DNA of 64,000 nt, taken from contig SVFQ01000006.1 in assembly GCA_015056765.1 (NCBI GenBank), positions 62,001 through 126,000 on the forward strand, in the 5' to 3' direction. A model generated the notes under the pieces. That model was not told where the DNA came from. It saw nothing but the letters and a program-made list of their open reading frames with translations, and ran no database searches. The first letter of the stretch is position 1; each line of letters opens with the position of its first letter. The DNA is from Lachnospiraceae bacterium. Its GTDB lineage: Bacteria; Bacillota; Clostridia; Lachnospirales; Lachnospiraceae. A program made the translations under genes and the position numbers. Of the stretch, positions 16,632 through 25,942 are shown in pieces.

Positions 16632-19600
16632 ATGAGTTTTTTACATAAGGGAAGACAGAATAAGAATCATTCGAAAAACAAAAAGCGTTATGACGACGCT
16701 TATTATGAAGATGAAGCATATTACGAGGATGAAGAGTATTACGAAGATGACGAATACGATGCAGATGACGAATACGATGCAGATGACGAGTACTATGCAG
16801 ATGAGGAATACGAAGAAGTAGACGACGAAGCTTACGAATCTGAGGATGAAGAGTACTACGAAGAGGATGAGTACGAAGCTGAGGATGAGGAGTACTACGA
16901 AGACGAGGAGTACGAAGCGGAAGACGAAGAATACTACGAAGACGACGAGTATTACGAGGATGACTATCGTGACGACGAACTGGAGTATTTGGGCGACGAT
17001 GAGTACGACGAATACGATGAAGAGTATGACGACGATGATCTATTCGTAAGCAAGAAGTCTCGTAAGAATACGAGAGGTCGTGGCAAAAAGAAAGAAAACA
17101 AACTTTTGATTTTTGCCAGAAAAATCCATGATGTACCGGCCATTGATAAGCTTTTGGCAGGTACGGGCGCAGCTGTTCTTGCGGCAGTAGTCATTGCCGG
17201 CGTTGTGTTTGCAGGTGCAAAGAATGCAGACAAAACAGCAGGCGGATTTGTAGATGTAGGTACAAATCTAAGTCAGACAGAAGTTATCGGCCAGAGCGGT
17301 CTGATTGCCATGAATAATGCGAAATTGGCAAGCGGCATGGCAGAGGATACTTTAGAGTCTGAAACGCTGGAGAGCGAAGCAAAAGACGGCATTCAGGTTA
17401 CACTGAACTGCACTTCCATCTTAAAGGATTTGAAACTGAAATTCGTCAATTCAGAGACAGATAAGCTGATTGGCGGTGTGCCATTTGAAGCTGAAGTAAC
17501 AGATCCTAATGGAAAGACTTCCACATGGAACGACGACGATAAAGACGGCATCATTTACAAGAAAGATATCGCCGGTGGCGCATATAAAATCAAGATTTTG
17601 CCACTAGATGAAAAATACAGCAATTACATCTTAGACACCTCGGAACACAAGATTACAGTGAAGTCTCAGCTGGAATACAAGAAAGTAGATGTCAAAGATG
17701 AAGTAAAGACCGAAGCGGAAGTCAATGCAGCAAAAGAAGATACTGCAGTAGACCAGGTTGAGGAAGAAGGCAAACTGACAGATACCGTACCATTTGTAGA
17801 ATCTACAGTCACAAATGGTAATGGCGGCGGATATGTAAAGATTAATAGGGACACTATTCCGAATCCTGCTACTTTAACCAGCAAGGCATATTTGACAGGT
17901 TTGCATTACATGTCAGCAACGACAACGAATCCTACTGAGGAAGCCACCAACCATGAGTCAGAGACCACTCATGAGACAGAACAGGGTGGTGGCGGAAACA
18001 ACAACCAAGGTGATGGAGACAACAACCAAGGCAGCGGAGATAACAACCAGGGTGGCAATGGTGGTGGAAATACCGTAGCTGTAACCGGTGTATCTCTTAG
18101 CAAAGGCACCGTAAGTCTGGCCCCGGGTAAGAGTGAAACCATCACAGCAACTGTAAGCCCGGATAATGCCCCAGATAAAACCATTTCTGTAAGCAGCAGT
18201 AACGAATCTGTAGCAAAAGTGAGCGCAAACGGAAGCAGTGTTACTATTACGGCAGTAGGTGCTGGTAATGCGACCATCACCGTAACTGCCAAAGGAAAAC
18301 CAGAAATTCAAGCAACTTGTGCTGTAACCGTAGCAGAAGAAGTGGTGGAAGCTACCGGTGTGAAACTCAGCACAAATGCAGTTACCGTAGCAATAGGTGG
18401 TACAGCAGATATCACTGCAACAGTAGAACCTGCAAATGCGAAAGATACCAGCGTCACTGCAAGTGTGGATAAAACAGATGTTGCAACAGTTACTGTATCC
18501 GGTAATAAAGTGACTGTAAAAGGTGTGAAAGCCGGCACAGCAACTCTGACTGTGAAGACAGCCAACAATAAGCCTGCAACATGTGCAATCACGGTATCTG
18601 AAGCGGATAACCTGACCTTGAATGCAACTACTCTGAAAGTGGCAGTAAATGGTACAGGAACACTTACAGCAACTACAGTACCTGCTACAGCTACCATTAC
18701 AAAGGTGGAAAGTGCAGATACCAATATCGCTACAGCAACTGTAAAAGATAAGACCATTACCGTAACCGGTAAGAAAGCCGGAAAGACAAAGATAACGGTT
18801 ACCGGCAGCAATAATAAAACTGCGGTTTGTGAAGTGGAAGTAAAGAATGGCGCTGAGTCCGATACTACTACCAAGTTAAAAGATAAGAATGGCAACCAGG
18901 TATACGTGCTGGAAAACGGCAAGTACCGTGAGGCTGTATATGCTGATTACTATAAGTTCAACGAGTTCTATCTGTTCAATGCAGAGAAGCTCTACACAGG
19001 ATGGCAGAACATCGACGGTAAGACTTATTATTACTTAGCGGATCACAAGTATGTGACAGGAGAGCAGGTCATCCAGGGCGCGAAGTACAACTTCGGCAGC
19101 GATGGTGTACTGCAGAGTGGCAATGGCTCTTTCGGTATCGACGTTTCCAAGTGGAACGGTAATATCGACTGGAAGGCAGTGAAGAACTCCGGTGTATCCT
19201 ATGTCATCATCCGATGCGGATACAGAGGATCTTCCTCCGGTGCTTTGATTGCAGATCCGAAGTTTGCAGCCAATATCTCCGGTGCGAAATCCGCAGGCCT
19301 GAAGGTGGGTGTATACTTCTTCACCCAGGCTGTGAATGAAGTGGAAGCGGTAGAGGAAGCCTCCATGGTTATCTCTCAGCTGAGCAAATACAAAGTAGAT
19401 TATCCGGTATTCCTGGACGTAGAAGCAGCTAATGGCCGTGCAGATGGTATCGACAAAGGTACCCGTACCGCAGTATGCAAAGCTTTCTGCGCTACTATGG
19501 CAAACTCCGGATACAAAGCAGGTGTCTATGCCAATAAGACCTGGTTTACTTCCAAAATCGATGCAGGAGCCCTTGGCTCTTACTCCATTTGGCTTGCACA

Positions 19601-19718
19601 GTATGCAGCGAAACCTACCTATGGTGGAAGATACAATTTATGGCAGTACAGCTCTAAGGGTTCCATCCCGGGCATCTCTGGTCATGTTGATTTAGATTTA
19701 AGCTATTTAGGCTATTAA
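16632..19718 (+). CDS. Membrane-anchored GH25 lysozyme with acidic Tyr-rich tail and BIG2 repeats
   Basis: A 1028-residue surface muramidase. Order: a very acidic, Tyr-rich cytosolic tail (20-136, about 28 Tyr and no Lys), a basic stretch (141-157), one membrane helix (175-196), a SpaA/Cna-B-like beta domain (about 255-348), a Gly/Asn/Gln linker (451-480), three BIG2 Ig-like domains (481-567, 573-656, 660-738), a glucan-binding-type GWQNIDGKTYYY repeat region (755-830) and GH25 (833-1028). Catalytic candidates are Asp837 (FGIDVSKW) and Asp929/Glu931 (FLDVE). It should cleave peptidoglycan during wall growth. ATG 16632 follows GAAGGG. It is followed by rmlB with no terminator, so lysozyme and polysaccharide genes are probably co-expressed. 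Confidence 0.9.
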   Translation: MSFLHKGRQNKNHSKNKKRYDDAYYEDEAYYEDEEYYEDDEYDADDEYDADDEYYADEEYEEVDDEAYESEDEEYYEEDEYEAEDEEYYEDEEYEAEDEEYYEDDEYYEDDYRDDELEYLGDDEYDEYDEEYDDDDLFVSKKSRKNTRGRGKKKENKLLIFARKIHDVPAIDKLLAGTGAAVLAAVVIAGVVFAGAKNADKTAGGFVDVGTNLSQTEVIGQSGLIAMNNAKLASGMAEDTLESETLESEAKDGIQVTLNCTSILKDLKLKFVNSETDKLIGGVPFEAEVTDPNGKTSTWNDDDKDGIIYKKDIAGGAYKIKILPLDEKYSNYILDTSEHKITVKSQLEYKKVDVKDEVKTEAEVNAAKEDTAVDQVEEEGKLTDTVPFVESTVTNGNGGGYVKINRDTIPNPATLTSKAYLTGLHYMSATTTNPTEEATNHESETTHETEQGGGGNNNQGDGDNNQGSGDNNQGGNGGGNTVAVTGVSLSKGTVSLAPGKSETITATVSPDNAPDKTISVSSSNESVAKVSANGSSVTITAVGAGNATITVTAKGKPEIQATCAVTVAEEVVEATGVKLSTNAVTVAIGGTADITATVEPANAKDTSVTASVDKTDVATVTVSGNKVTVKGVKAGTATLTVKTANNKPATCAITVSEADNLTLNATTLKVAVNGTGTLTATTVPATATITKVESADTNIATATVKDKTITVTGKKAGKTKITVTGSNNKTAVCEVEVKNGAESDTTTKLKDKNGNQVYVLENGKYREAVYADYYKFNEFYLFNAEKLYTGWQNIDGKTYYYLADHKYVTGEQVIQGAKYNFGSDGVLQSGNGSFGIDVSKWNGNIDWKAVKNSGVSYVIIRCGYRGSSSGALIADPKFAANISGAKSAGLKVGVYFFTQAVNEVEAVEEASMVISQLSKYKVDYPVFLDVEAANGRADGIDKGTRTAVCKAFCATMANSGYKAGVYANKTWFTSKIDAGALGSYSIWLAQYAAKPTYGGRYNLWQYSSKGSIPGISGHVDLDLSYLGY

Positions 19719-19756
19719 AAGTAAGAAATAAAGGAAAAAGAAAAGGAAGAAAAGAA

Positions 19757-20839
19757 ATGAGAACCTATCTTGTAACAGGTGGTGCCGGATTTATCGGCTC
19801 CAATTACATCCACTACATGTTCAAAAAATACGACAATGAAATTCGTATCATCAACGTGGACGCGCTGACTTATGCCGGCAACTTAGAGAACCTTCGTGAT
19901 ATCGAGAATCGCGACAACTACACTTTTGTAAAGGCTGATATCTGCGATAAAGAAGCCATCAGCAAAATCTTTGCAGAAAATGATATCGACCGCGTGGTAC
20001 ATTTTGCAGCAGAAAGCCATGTAGACCGTTCCATCAAGAACCCTGAAGTGTTCGTACAGACCAACGTTCTTGGTACAGCAGTGATGTTAAACTGTGCAAA
20101 ACAGGCATGGGAAAATGCAGATGGCACCTTCAAAGAAGGTAAGAAGTTCCTGCATGTATCCACAGATGAGGTATATGGTTCTTTATCCGAACCTGATACT
20201 TACTTCTATGAGACTACACCATACGATCCACACAGCCCATACTCTGCAAGTAAGGCTAGTTCCGATATGTTGGTAAAAGCTTACATGGATACTTATCACT
20301 TCCCTGCAAACATTACCAATTGCTCCAACAACTATGGCCCTTATCAGTTCCCTGAGAAGCTGATTCCACTAATCATTAACAACGCATTACATGGCAAGAA
20401 ACTGCCTGTATACGGTGATGGTAAGAATGTACGTGACTGGTTATTTGTAGAAGATCATGCAAAGGCTATCGATATGGTACAGGAAAAGGGTAAACTTTTC
20501 GAAACCTACAACGTAGGTGGCCACAATGAGAAGCAGAATATCGAAATCATCGAGATCATCCTGGAAACTCTGCAGGAAATGCTGGATGATTCTGATCCTA
20601 GAAAAGCGCTGGTTTCTAAAGACCTGATTACTTACGTAGAAGATCGTAAGGGACATGACAGACGCTATGCTATCGCTCCTGACAAAATCAAGGCAGACCT
20701 TGGTTGGGAACCTGAGACCATGTTCAAAGATGGCATTAAGAAAACCATCAAATGGTACTTCGAGCATGAAGACTGGATGGCTAACGTAACCAGCGGTGAT
20801 TATCAGAAATATTACGAAGCTATGTATAGCGGTAAATAA
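19757..20839 (+). CDS. rfbB: dTDP-glucose 4,6-dehydratase
   Basis: RmlB, 360 residues, a short-chain dehydrogenase/reductase enzyme that turns dTDP-glucose into dTDP-4-keto-6-deoxyglucose in the cytosol. Visible are the NAD-binding [10 protein letters not shown] at residues 7-16, [19 protein letters not shown] and the catalytic YSASK. It lies between the large lysozyme gene and rmlA. The product feeds RmlC (23032) and, by inference, WecE (4298). Confidence 0.96.
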   Translation: MRTYLVTGGAGFIGSNYIHYMFKKYDNEIRIINVDALTYAGNLENLRDIENRDNYTFVKADICDKEAISKIFAENDIDRVVHFAAESHVDRSIKNPEVFVQTNVLGTAVMLNCAKQAWENADGTFKEGKKFLHVSTDEVYGSLSEPDTYFYETTPYDPHSPYSASKASSDMLVKAYMDTYHFPANITNCSNNYGPYQFPEKLIPLIINNALHGKKLPVYGDGKNVRDWLFVEDHAKAIDMVQEKGKLFETYNVGGHNEKQNIEIIEIILETLQEMLDDSDPRKALVSKDLITYVEDRKGHDRRYAIAPDKIKADLGWEPETMFKDGIKKTIKWYFEHEDWMANVTSGDYQKYYEAMYSGK

Positions 20840-20850
20840 AGAGGGACGAT

Positions 20851-21720
20851 ATGAAAGGTATTATTTTAGCCGGAGGTTCAGGCACACGCCTTTACCCACT
20901 TACCAAAGCAATTTCCAAACAGATTATGCCGGTCTATGACAAACCGATGATTTATTATCCTTTGTCCACTTTGATGCTGGCTGGTATTCGTGAGATTTTG
21001 ATCATCTCTACACCTAGAGACTTACCTGTATTCGAAGAGCTTTTCGGCACAGGAGAGCAGCTGGGATTGTCCTTCTCCTATGCAGTACAGGAGCAGCCAA
21101 GAGGACTTGCAGAAGCATTTATCATTGGTAAAGATTTTATCGGAAGTGATTCTGTAGCCTTAGTATTAGGCGACAACATCTTCTATGGACAGAGCTTCTC
21201 TAAAGTACTGAAGGAAGCAGCAGCCAGAGAAAGCGGCGCTACCATCTTTGGATACTATGTAAGAGATCCTAGAGAATACGGCGTGGTAGAATTCGATGAG
21301 AATGGCAAAGCTCTTTCCATCGAAGAAAAGCCACAGAACCCTAAGAGCAACTATGCAGTTCCGGGCTTATATTTCTACGACAATCGTGTAGTGGATATCG
21401 CAGCAAATGTAAAACCATCTGCTCGTGGTGAAATCGAAATCACTACTGTAAATAACGAATATCTGAGCATGGGTGAATTACGCGTAGAGACCATGGGACG
21501 TGGATTTGCTTGGCTGGATACCGGTAACCATGACTCCCTTTTGGAGGCAAGTAACTTCGTGGCTACCGTACAGAAGAGACAGGGTATGTATGTATCCTGT
21601 ATCGAAGAAATCGCATTTAGACGCGGATTTATTGACAAGGATCAGCTTTTGAAACTGGCTGAGCCTTTGATGAAGACCAATTATGGTAAATACTTAGTAG
21701 AGGTTGCTAATGGACTCTAA
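20851..21720 (+). CDS. rfbA: Glucose-1-phosphate thymidylyltransferase
   Basis: RmlA, 289 residues, which makes dTDP-glucose from glucose 1-phosphate and dTTP. The nucleotidyltransferase signature [11 protein letters not shown] at the N-terminus, the [15 protein letters not shown] segment and the metal-binding VLGDNIFYG are intact. It starts 11 bases after rmlB and its last 11 bases overlap the second GH25 gene. PgcA at 34452 probably supplies glucose 1-phosphate. Confidence 0.96.
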   Translation: MKGIILAGGSGTRLYPLTKAISKQIMPVYDKPMIYYPLSTLMLAGIREILIISTPRDLPVFEELFGTGEQLGLSFSYAVQEQPRGLAEAFIIGKDFIGSDSVALVLGDNIFYGQSFSKVLKEAAARESGATIFGYYVRDPREYGVVEFDENGKALSIEEKPQNPKSNYAVPGLYFYDNRVVDIAANVKPSARGEIEITTVNNEYLSMGELRVETMGRGFAWLDTGNHDSLLEASNFVATVQKRQGMYVSCIEEIAFRRGFIDKDQLLKLAEPLMKTNYGKYLVEVANGL

Positions 21721-23011
21721 AGTTCGCAAGCTCACGATTCTGGTAGCCATGCTGGCGGTGATTACCGTATTGGGTGTGGTGATCCTGACCAATTGGAGCA
21801 GAATCAAACCTATAAGTGCACAAAATGTGGAGAGCACAAGTGAAGCAGAGACGGATTCCGGGAATATTACCTCGGAATTTGGCTCCGGCTTTGCAGGCGC
21901 TGATCCGTCAAAGCAGCAGGGACAGAACCTGACTGCTTTTTTGTCTGATGAGACTTTTTTTGATCAGAAGAAATCTGCCTTCCAGTTAAAGATGGAAGCA
22001 GAGAATCCGAAACAGCTTTATTTCATTGCGACTTCCGTGGAACACGATATGCGCGTGCAGATTGTGGACTATAAGAATCGCAATATTACGGGTCAGGCTT
22101 TTACATTGGATGTAGCCGGACAAGGCAGCTACAGGGATACGGATTTAGATGGTGTCATCTATGTGTCTTCTCTGAAGGCTGGAGACTATGTCATTCAGTT
22201 AGAGGATACCGGAGACTATATCGCACCTGCGGAGTCCACTGTCCATGTAAAAGAGAAAATCGAGTATGCTGAGATTCCGGATATTTCACTTCTCATTAAG
22301 ACAGAAGCCGATATCATCGCAGAAGAAGAGGATACTGGCATAAAAGATGCTCTGGCAGATGCGGATGACACAGAGAATTCTGAGTTGCAGCATTTAGAAG
22401 GCGGTAAGCTGGGCATCGATGTATCCAAATGGAACAGGGAGATTGACTGGAACGCAGTCAGAGAGGCAGGAATCACCTTTGCCATCATCCGTTGCGGATA
22501 CAGAGGCTCCTCTACAGGAACCATTGTAGAAGACCCTTACTTTAAACAGAACATACAAGGCGCAAAGGAAGCAGGACTTCAGGTGGGTGTGTATTTCTTT
22601 ACACAAGCCGTATCTGAGGTAGAAGCGGTGGAAGAAGCCAGTGCAGCTCTGGCCCTTTGTAAAGACTACAATCTGGATTTGCCGGTGTACATCGATACCG
22701 AAAGTTCCGGCAGAGCAGGACGTGCTGACAATTTGGATGTAGCTACCAGAACTGCGGTCTGTGACGCCTTTTGCAAGACCATAGAAGCCGCCGGAGAAAG
22801 GGGCGGCATCTACGCCAGCAGAAATTGGTTTTATAACCAGCTGGATACTTTCAAACTGGCAGGTGCATCCATCTGGCTGGCAGAATACAGAAAAGCACCA
22901 CTTTATGAGGGATATTATCAGATGTGGCAATACACATCCAGAGGTAGCGTAAATGGTATCGAAGGAAATGTAGACCTGGATATCTGCTATCCGGACCAGC
23001 CCATCGAATAG
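21710..23011 (+). CDS. Membrane-anchored GH25 lysozyme, short form
   Basis: A 433-residue paralogue of the large lysozyme at 16632, without the acidic tail, BIG2 domains and repeat region. It has an N-terminal signal anchor (about 8-28), a SpaA/Cna-B-like beta domain (about 90-185), a short acidic linker (195-230) and GH25 (233-433) with Asp237, Asp329 and Glu331 as catalytic candidates. The two GH25 domains share long identical stretches such as EVEAVEEAS and [13 protein letters not shown] 21710 overlaps the rmlA stop and has TAGAGG at 21698-21703; a TTG at 21704 is possible but weaker. Its place between rmlA and rmlC implies shared expression with polysaccharide synthesis. Confidence 0.88.
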   Translation: MDSKVRKLTILVAMLAVITVLGVVILTNWSRIKPISAQNVESTSEAETDSGNITSEFGSGFAGADPSKQQGQNLTAFLSDETFFDQKKSAFQLKMEAENPKQLYFIATSVEHDMRVQIVDYKNRNITGQAFTLDVAGQGSYRDTDLDGVIYVSSLKAGDYVIQLEDTGDYIAPAESTVHVKEKIEYAEIPDISLLIKTEADIIAEEEDTGIKDALADADDTENSELQHLEGGKLGIDVSKWNREIDWNAVREAGITFAIIRCGYRGSSTGTIVEDPYFKQNIQGAKEAGLQVGVYFFTQAVSEVEAVEEASAALALCKDYNLDLPVYIDTESSGRAGRADNLDVATRTAVCDAFCKTIEAAGERGGIYASRNWFYNQLDTFKLAGASIWLAEYRKAPLYEGYYQMWQYTSRGSVNGIEGNVDLDICYPDQPIE

Positions 23012-23031
23012 ATAAAAAGGAGAGAAGAAAC

Positions 23032-23592
23032 ATGGGAAAGATTCAGGTAGAGACTTGTGAAATAGAAGGACTAAAGACCATTACACCAACGGTCTTTGGA
23101 GATGAGCGTGGTTATTTCATGGAGACCTACAATTACGAGGACTTTGCAGCAGCAGGTATTACAGAGAAATTTGTACAGGATAATCAGTCCTGCTCTAAGA
23201 AGGGTGTACTGAGAGGATTACATTTCCAGATTCAGTTCCCACAGGATAAATTAGTACGTGTCATCAAAGGTGAGGTTTACGACGTGGCTGTAGATCTTCG
23301 CCCGGGCTCTAAGACCTTTGGTCAGTGGCATGGGGAACTTTTATCTGCAGAGAATAAAAAGCAGTTCTTTATTCCCAAGAACTTTGCACATGGCTTCTTG
23401 GTGTTAAGCGACGAGGCGGAATTCTGCTATAAGTGTACAGACTTCTATCATCCAAATGATGAGGGTGGTCTGAAGTTCGATGATCCTGAAATCGGTGTAG
23501 CATGGCCTATTCCGGAAGGCATGGAACTCACATTATCCGAGAAAGATACCAAATGGGGCAGCTTTGCCGAATACAAAGAGGCTAGAAAATAA
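23032..23592 (+). CDS. rfbC: dTDP-4-dehydrorhamnose 3,5-epimerase
   Basis: RmlC, 186 residues, a cupin-fold epimerase that converts dTDP-4-keto-6-deoxyglucose to dTDP-4-keto-L-rhamnose. The block GVLRGLHFQ with the catalytic His, the FIPKNFAHGFLVLSD segment and the FCYKCTDFY tyrosines are in place. No rmlD (the reductase that completes dTDP-L-rhamnose) is in the window, so either it is elsewhere or the keto sugar has another use. The stop is immediately followed by the exporter permease gene. Confidence 0.94.
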   Translation: MGKIQVETCEIEGLKTITPTVFGDERGYFMETYNYEDFAAAGITEKFVQDNQSCSKKGVLRGLHFQIQFPQDKLVRVIKGEVYDVAVDLRPGSKTFGQWHGELLSAENKKQFFIPKNFAHGFLVLSDEAEFCYKCTDFYHPNDEGGLKFDDPEIGVAWPIPEGMELTLSEKDTKWGSFAEYKEARK

Positions 23593-24591
23593 ATGACAAA
23601 TAAGGTTTCAAAGAGAACGGGAATCCTGATTTTCCTGGTATTTGCAGTGATTCTTGGCATCATTGTGGTGGGACATACCAATCCTTATGCCAATCAGCAA
23701 GACGAATTGACTAAGAAAATCATCGCCTGCGGAATCATCCTGGCAGCCTGTGCTCTCTTTATCCGATTCTACGACAAGTTTACCAGTTTGCCGGTAGAAT
23801 TATTTGAAAACAGAAGATTGATCTGGAAGCTATCCAAGAATGACTTTAAGAAGCGTTATGCAGGCTCTTATCTGGGTTTTGTATGGGCTTTGGTACAGCC
23901 CGTTGTAACGGTATTTATGTACTGGTTTGTATTTGATACCTTCTTCAATCAGAAAGCCCAGATGATAGCAAACGGCATCGATATGCCTTACGTACTGTAT
24001 CTGACAGCCGGCTTGGTACCTTGGTTCTACTTCACAGAGAGCCTTCAGAATGGTACTACGGCCCTTTTAGAGTACCGTTATCTGGTAAAGCAAGTGGTAT
24101 TCAAAATCAGTATTCTGCCTATCATTAAGATTATCGCAGCTACCTTTGTGCATATTTTCTTTGCCTTGGTGATGATTGTACTTGCAGCGCTGTATGGAAT
24201 ATACCCAAGTATCTACACGATCCAGATTGTGTATTACAGTTTTTGCCTGTTTATTTTGGTACTGGGCCTAAGCTATACAACCTGTGCTATCGTGATTTTC
24301 TTTAGAGACTTGACCCAGATTATCGCCATCCTGTTGCAGGTAGGTATGTGGGCCACACCGATTCTGTGGAATATCAGCGTATTATCCAAGAATCCTACCT
24401 GGATGACCATCGTAAAGATTAATCCACTTGTTTATATCGTCAATGGATATCGTTCTGCATTGATGGAGAAAACCTGGTTCTTTGAAGATTTTTATTCCAC
24501 TGTATATTTCTGGATTTTTACAGTGTGTATTTTTGGTATCGGCGCTTTGATTTTCAAACGCTTGAAACCACATTTTGCTGATGTGATTTAG
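23593..24591 (+). CDS. Wzm/TagG-type polysaccharide ABC exporter permease
   Basis: A 332-residue ABC-2 permease. The core from about residue 75 has the family pattern LSKNDFKKRYAGSYLGFVWALVQP, followed by six membrane helices, as in Wzm, TagG and RgpC. It forms the channel that moves a lipid-linked polysaccharide across the membrane with the ATPase encoded next. Two additional N-terminal helices (about 10-28 and 42-62) lengthen it compared with usual family members of about 260-280 residues. The ATG directly follows the rmlC stop. Confidence 0.9.
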   Translation: MTNKVSKRTGILIFLVFAVILGIIVVGHTNPYANQQDELTKKIIACGIILAACALFIRFYDKFTSLPVELFENRRLIWKLSKNDFKKRYAGSYLGFVWALVQPVVTVFMYWFVFDTFFNQKAQMIANGIDMPYVLYLTAGLVPWFYFTESLQNGTTALLEYRYLVKQVVFKISILPIIKIIAATFVHIFFALVMIVLAALYGIYPSIYTIQIVYYSFCLFILVLGLSYTTCAIVIFFRDLTQIIAILLQVGMWATPILWNISVLSKNPTWMTIVKINPLVYIVNGYRSALMEKTWFFEDFYSTVYFWIFTVCIFGIGALIFKRLKPHFADVI

Positions 24592-24599
24592 GAGGCTTC

Positions 24600-25940
24600 A
24601 TGGAAGACAAGATTGCCATCAAAGTGTCCCATGTGGACAAGGTATATCAACTATATGACAAGCAGTCTGATCGAGTAAAGGAAGCCTTAGGACTTTCTAG
24701 GAAGAACAGACACAAAGACCACTATGCTTTATCGGATGTGAACCTTTCCATCAAGCAAGGCGAGTGTGTCGGTATCATCGGAACCAATGGCTCCGGTAAA
24801 TCCACTATCTTGAAAATTATCACCGGTGTACTGACACCTACCAAGGGTACGGTAGAAGTAAATGGTCGTATTTCTGCACTATTGGAGCTGGGGGCAGGAT
24901 TTAATCCTGAGTACAACGGTATCGAGAATATTTACTTAAACGGAACCATGATCGGGTTCACGGAGAAAGAAATCGATGAGAAATTACAGGATATCCTGGA
25001 CTTTGCAGATATCGGGGAATACGTGTATCAGCCGGTAAAGACCTACTCCAGCGGTATGTTTGTTCGTTTGGCCTTTGCACTTTCCATCAATATCGATCCG
25101 GAGATCCTCATCGTAGATGAAGCGCTTTCTGTGGGAGATGTATTCTTCCAGGCGAAGTGCTATCACAAGTTTGAAGAGTTTAAGCAAAAGGGCAAAACGA
25201 TTCTTTTCGTATCCCATGACCTGAGTACTATCAGTAAGTACTGTGATAGAGCGATTCTTCTGAACAAAGGAAAGAAATTAGGAGAAGGCTCCCCAAAAGA
25301 GATGATTGATACCTATAAGCAGGTGCTGGTAGGACAGTATCAGATTCCGGACGAGGATGGATCCAGTCTCCTAGAGGACAGAGATATCAAGGAAAAAGCT
25401 GCGGGAACCATGAAAAAGAGCACTTTGCCTGAGGGCATGGTGAAGGATGATACCCTAGAGTATGGTTCCAAGAAGGCAGAAATCACAGAGTGCTATATTA
25501 CAGATGAGAAAGGCACCAGGACCTCTGCCGTCATCAAAGGCAGTGAATTCACCATTCATATGGGAGTACGCTTCCTAGAAGACGTACAAAGCCCTATCTT
25601 TGCTTTCACAGTGAAAAACAGCAAAGGAACGGAGATTACAGGCACCAATACCATGGTAGAGAAAGCTTTCCTGGAAAGTGTGTCTGCCGGAACCGAAAAG
25701 GTCATCACCTTCAAGCAAAGAGCAACCCTGCAGGGAGGTGAATATCTGATTTCCTTTGGTGTTACAGGCTTTGAAGGAGAGGATTTTACGGTATATCACA
25801 GATTGTATGATGCTATTGATCTCACCATCATCTCTGATAAAAATACTGTTGGTTTCTATGACTGCGAATCTAAGGTAAAAGTGGAAACCAGAAAAAAAGA
25901 GAAAGAAAAGAAAATTATTCCTTATAGACAGGAAGGATAA
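24600..25940 (+). CDS. Wzt-type exporter ATPase with C-terminal glycan-binding domain
   Basis: A 446-residue ATPase. Walker A is GTNGSGKST (61-69), signature YSSGM (149-153), Walker B ILIVDEAL (169-176), H-loop His206, as in Wzt and TagH. After a linker, residues about 285-430 form a beta-rich domain starting EYGSKKAEITECYITDEKG-like and containing GTNT, the pattern of the Wzt C-terminal domain. In E. coli O9a this domain recognises a terminally modified glycan so that only finished chains are exported. Here the next gene encodes a methyltransferase-kinase that could make such a modification. AGGAGG at 24590-24595 precedes the ATG. Confidence 0.92.
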   Translation: MEDKIAIKVSHVDKVYQLYDKQSDRVKEALGLSRKNRHKDHYALSDVNLSIKQGECVGIIGTNGSGKSTILKIITGVLTPTKGTVEVNGRISALLELGAGFNPEYNGIENIYLNGTMIGFTEKEIDEKLQDILDFADIGEYVYQPVKTYSSGMFVRLAFALSINIDPEILIVDEALSVGDVFFQAKCYHKFEEFKQKGKTILFVSHDLSTISKYCDRAILLNKGKKLGEGSPKEMIDTYKQVLVGQYQIPDEDGSSLLEDRDIKEKAAGTMKKSTLPEGMVKDDTLEYGSKKAEITECYITDEKGTRTSAVIKGSEFTIHMGVRFLEDVQSPIFAFTVKNSKGTEITGTNTMVEKAFLESVSAGTEKVITFKQRATLQGGEYLISFGVTGFEGEDFTVYHRLYDAIDLTIISDKNTVGFYDCESKVKVETRKKEKEKKIIPYRQEG

Positions 25941-25942
25941 CT

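Noticed and set aside
16690-17040. Short repeated DNA that looks like a CRISPR or tandem array
   Set aside because: The repeats are codons for Asp, Glu and Tyr within one continuous gene, without regular spacers.
18308-18922. A 204-residue open frame on the minus strand inside the BIG2 region
   Set aside because: It mirrors the repetitive Val/Thr-rich codons of the lysozyme gene, has low-complexity Val/Ser content and no ribosome binding site.
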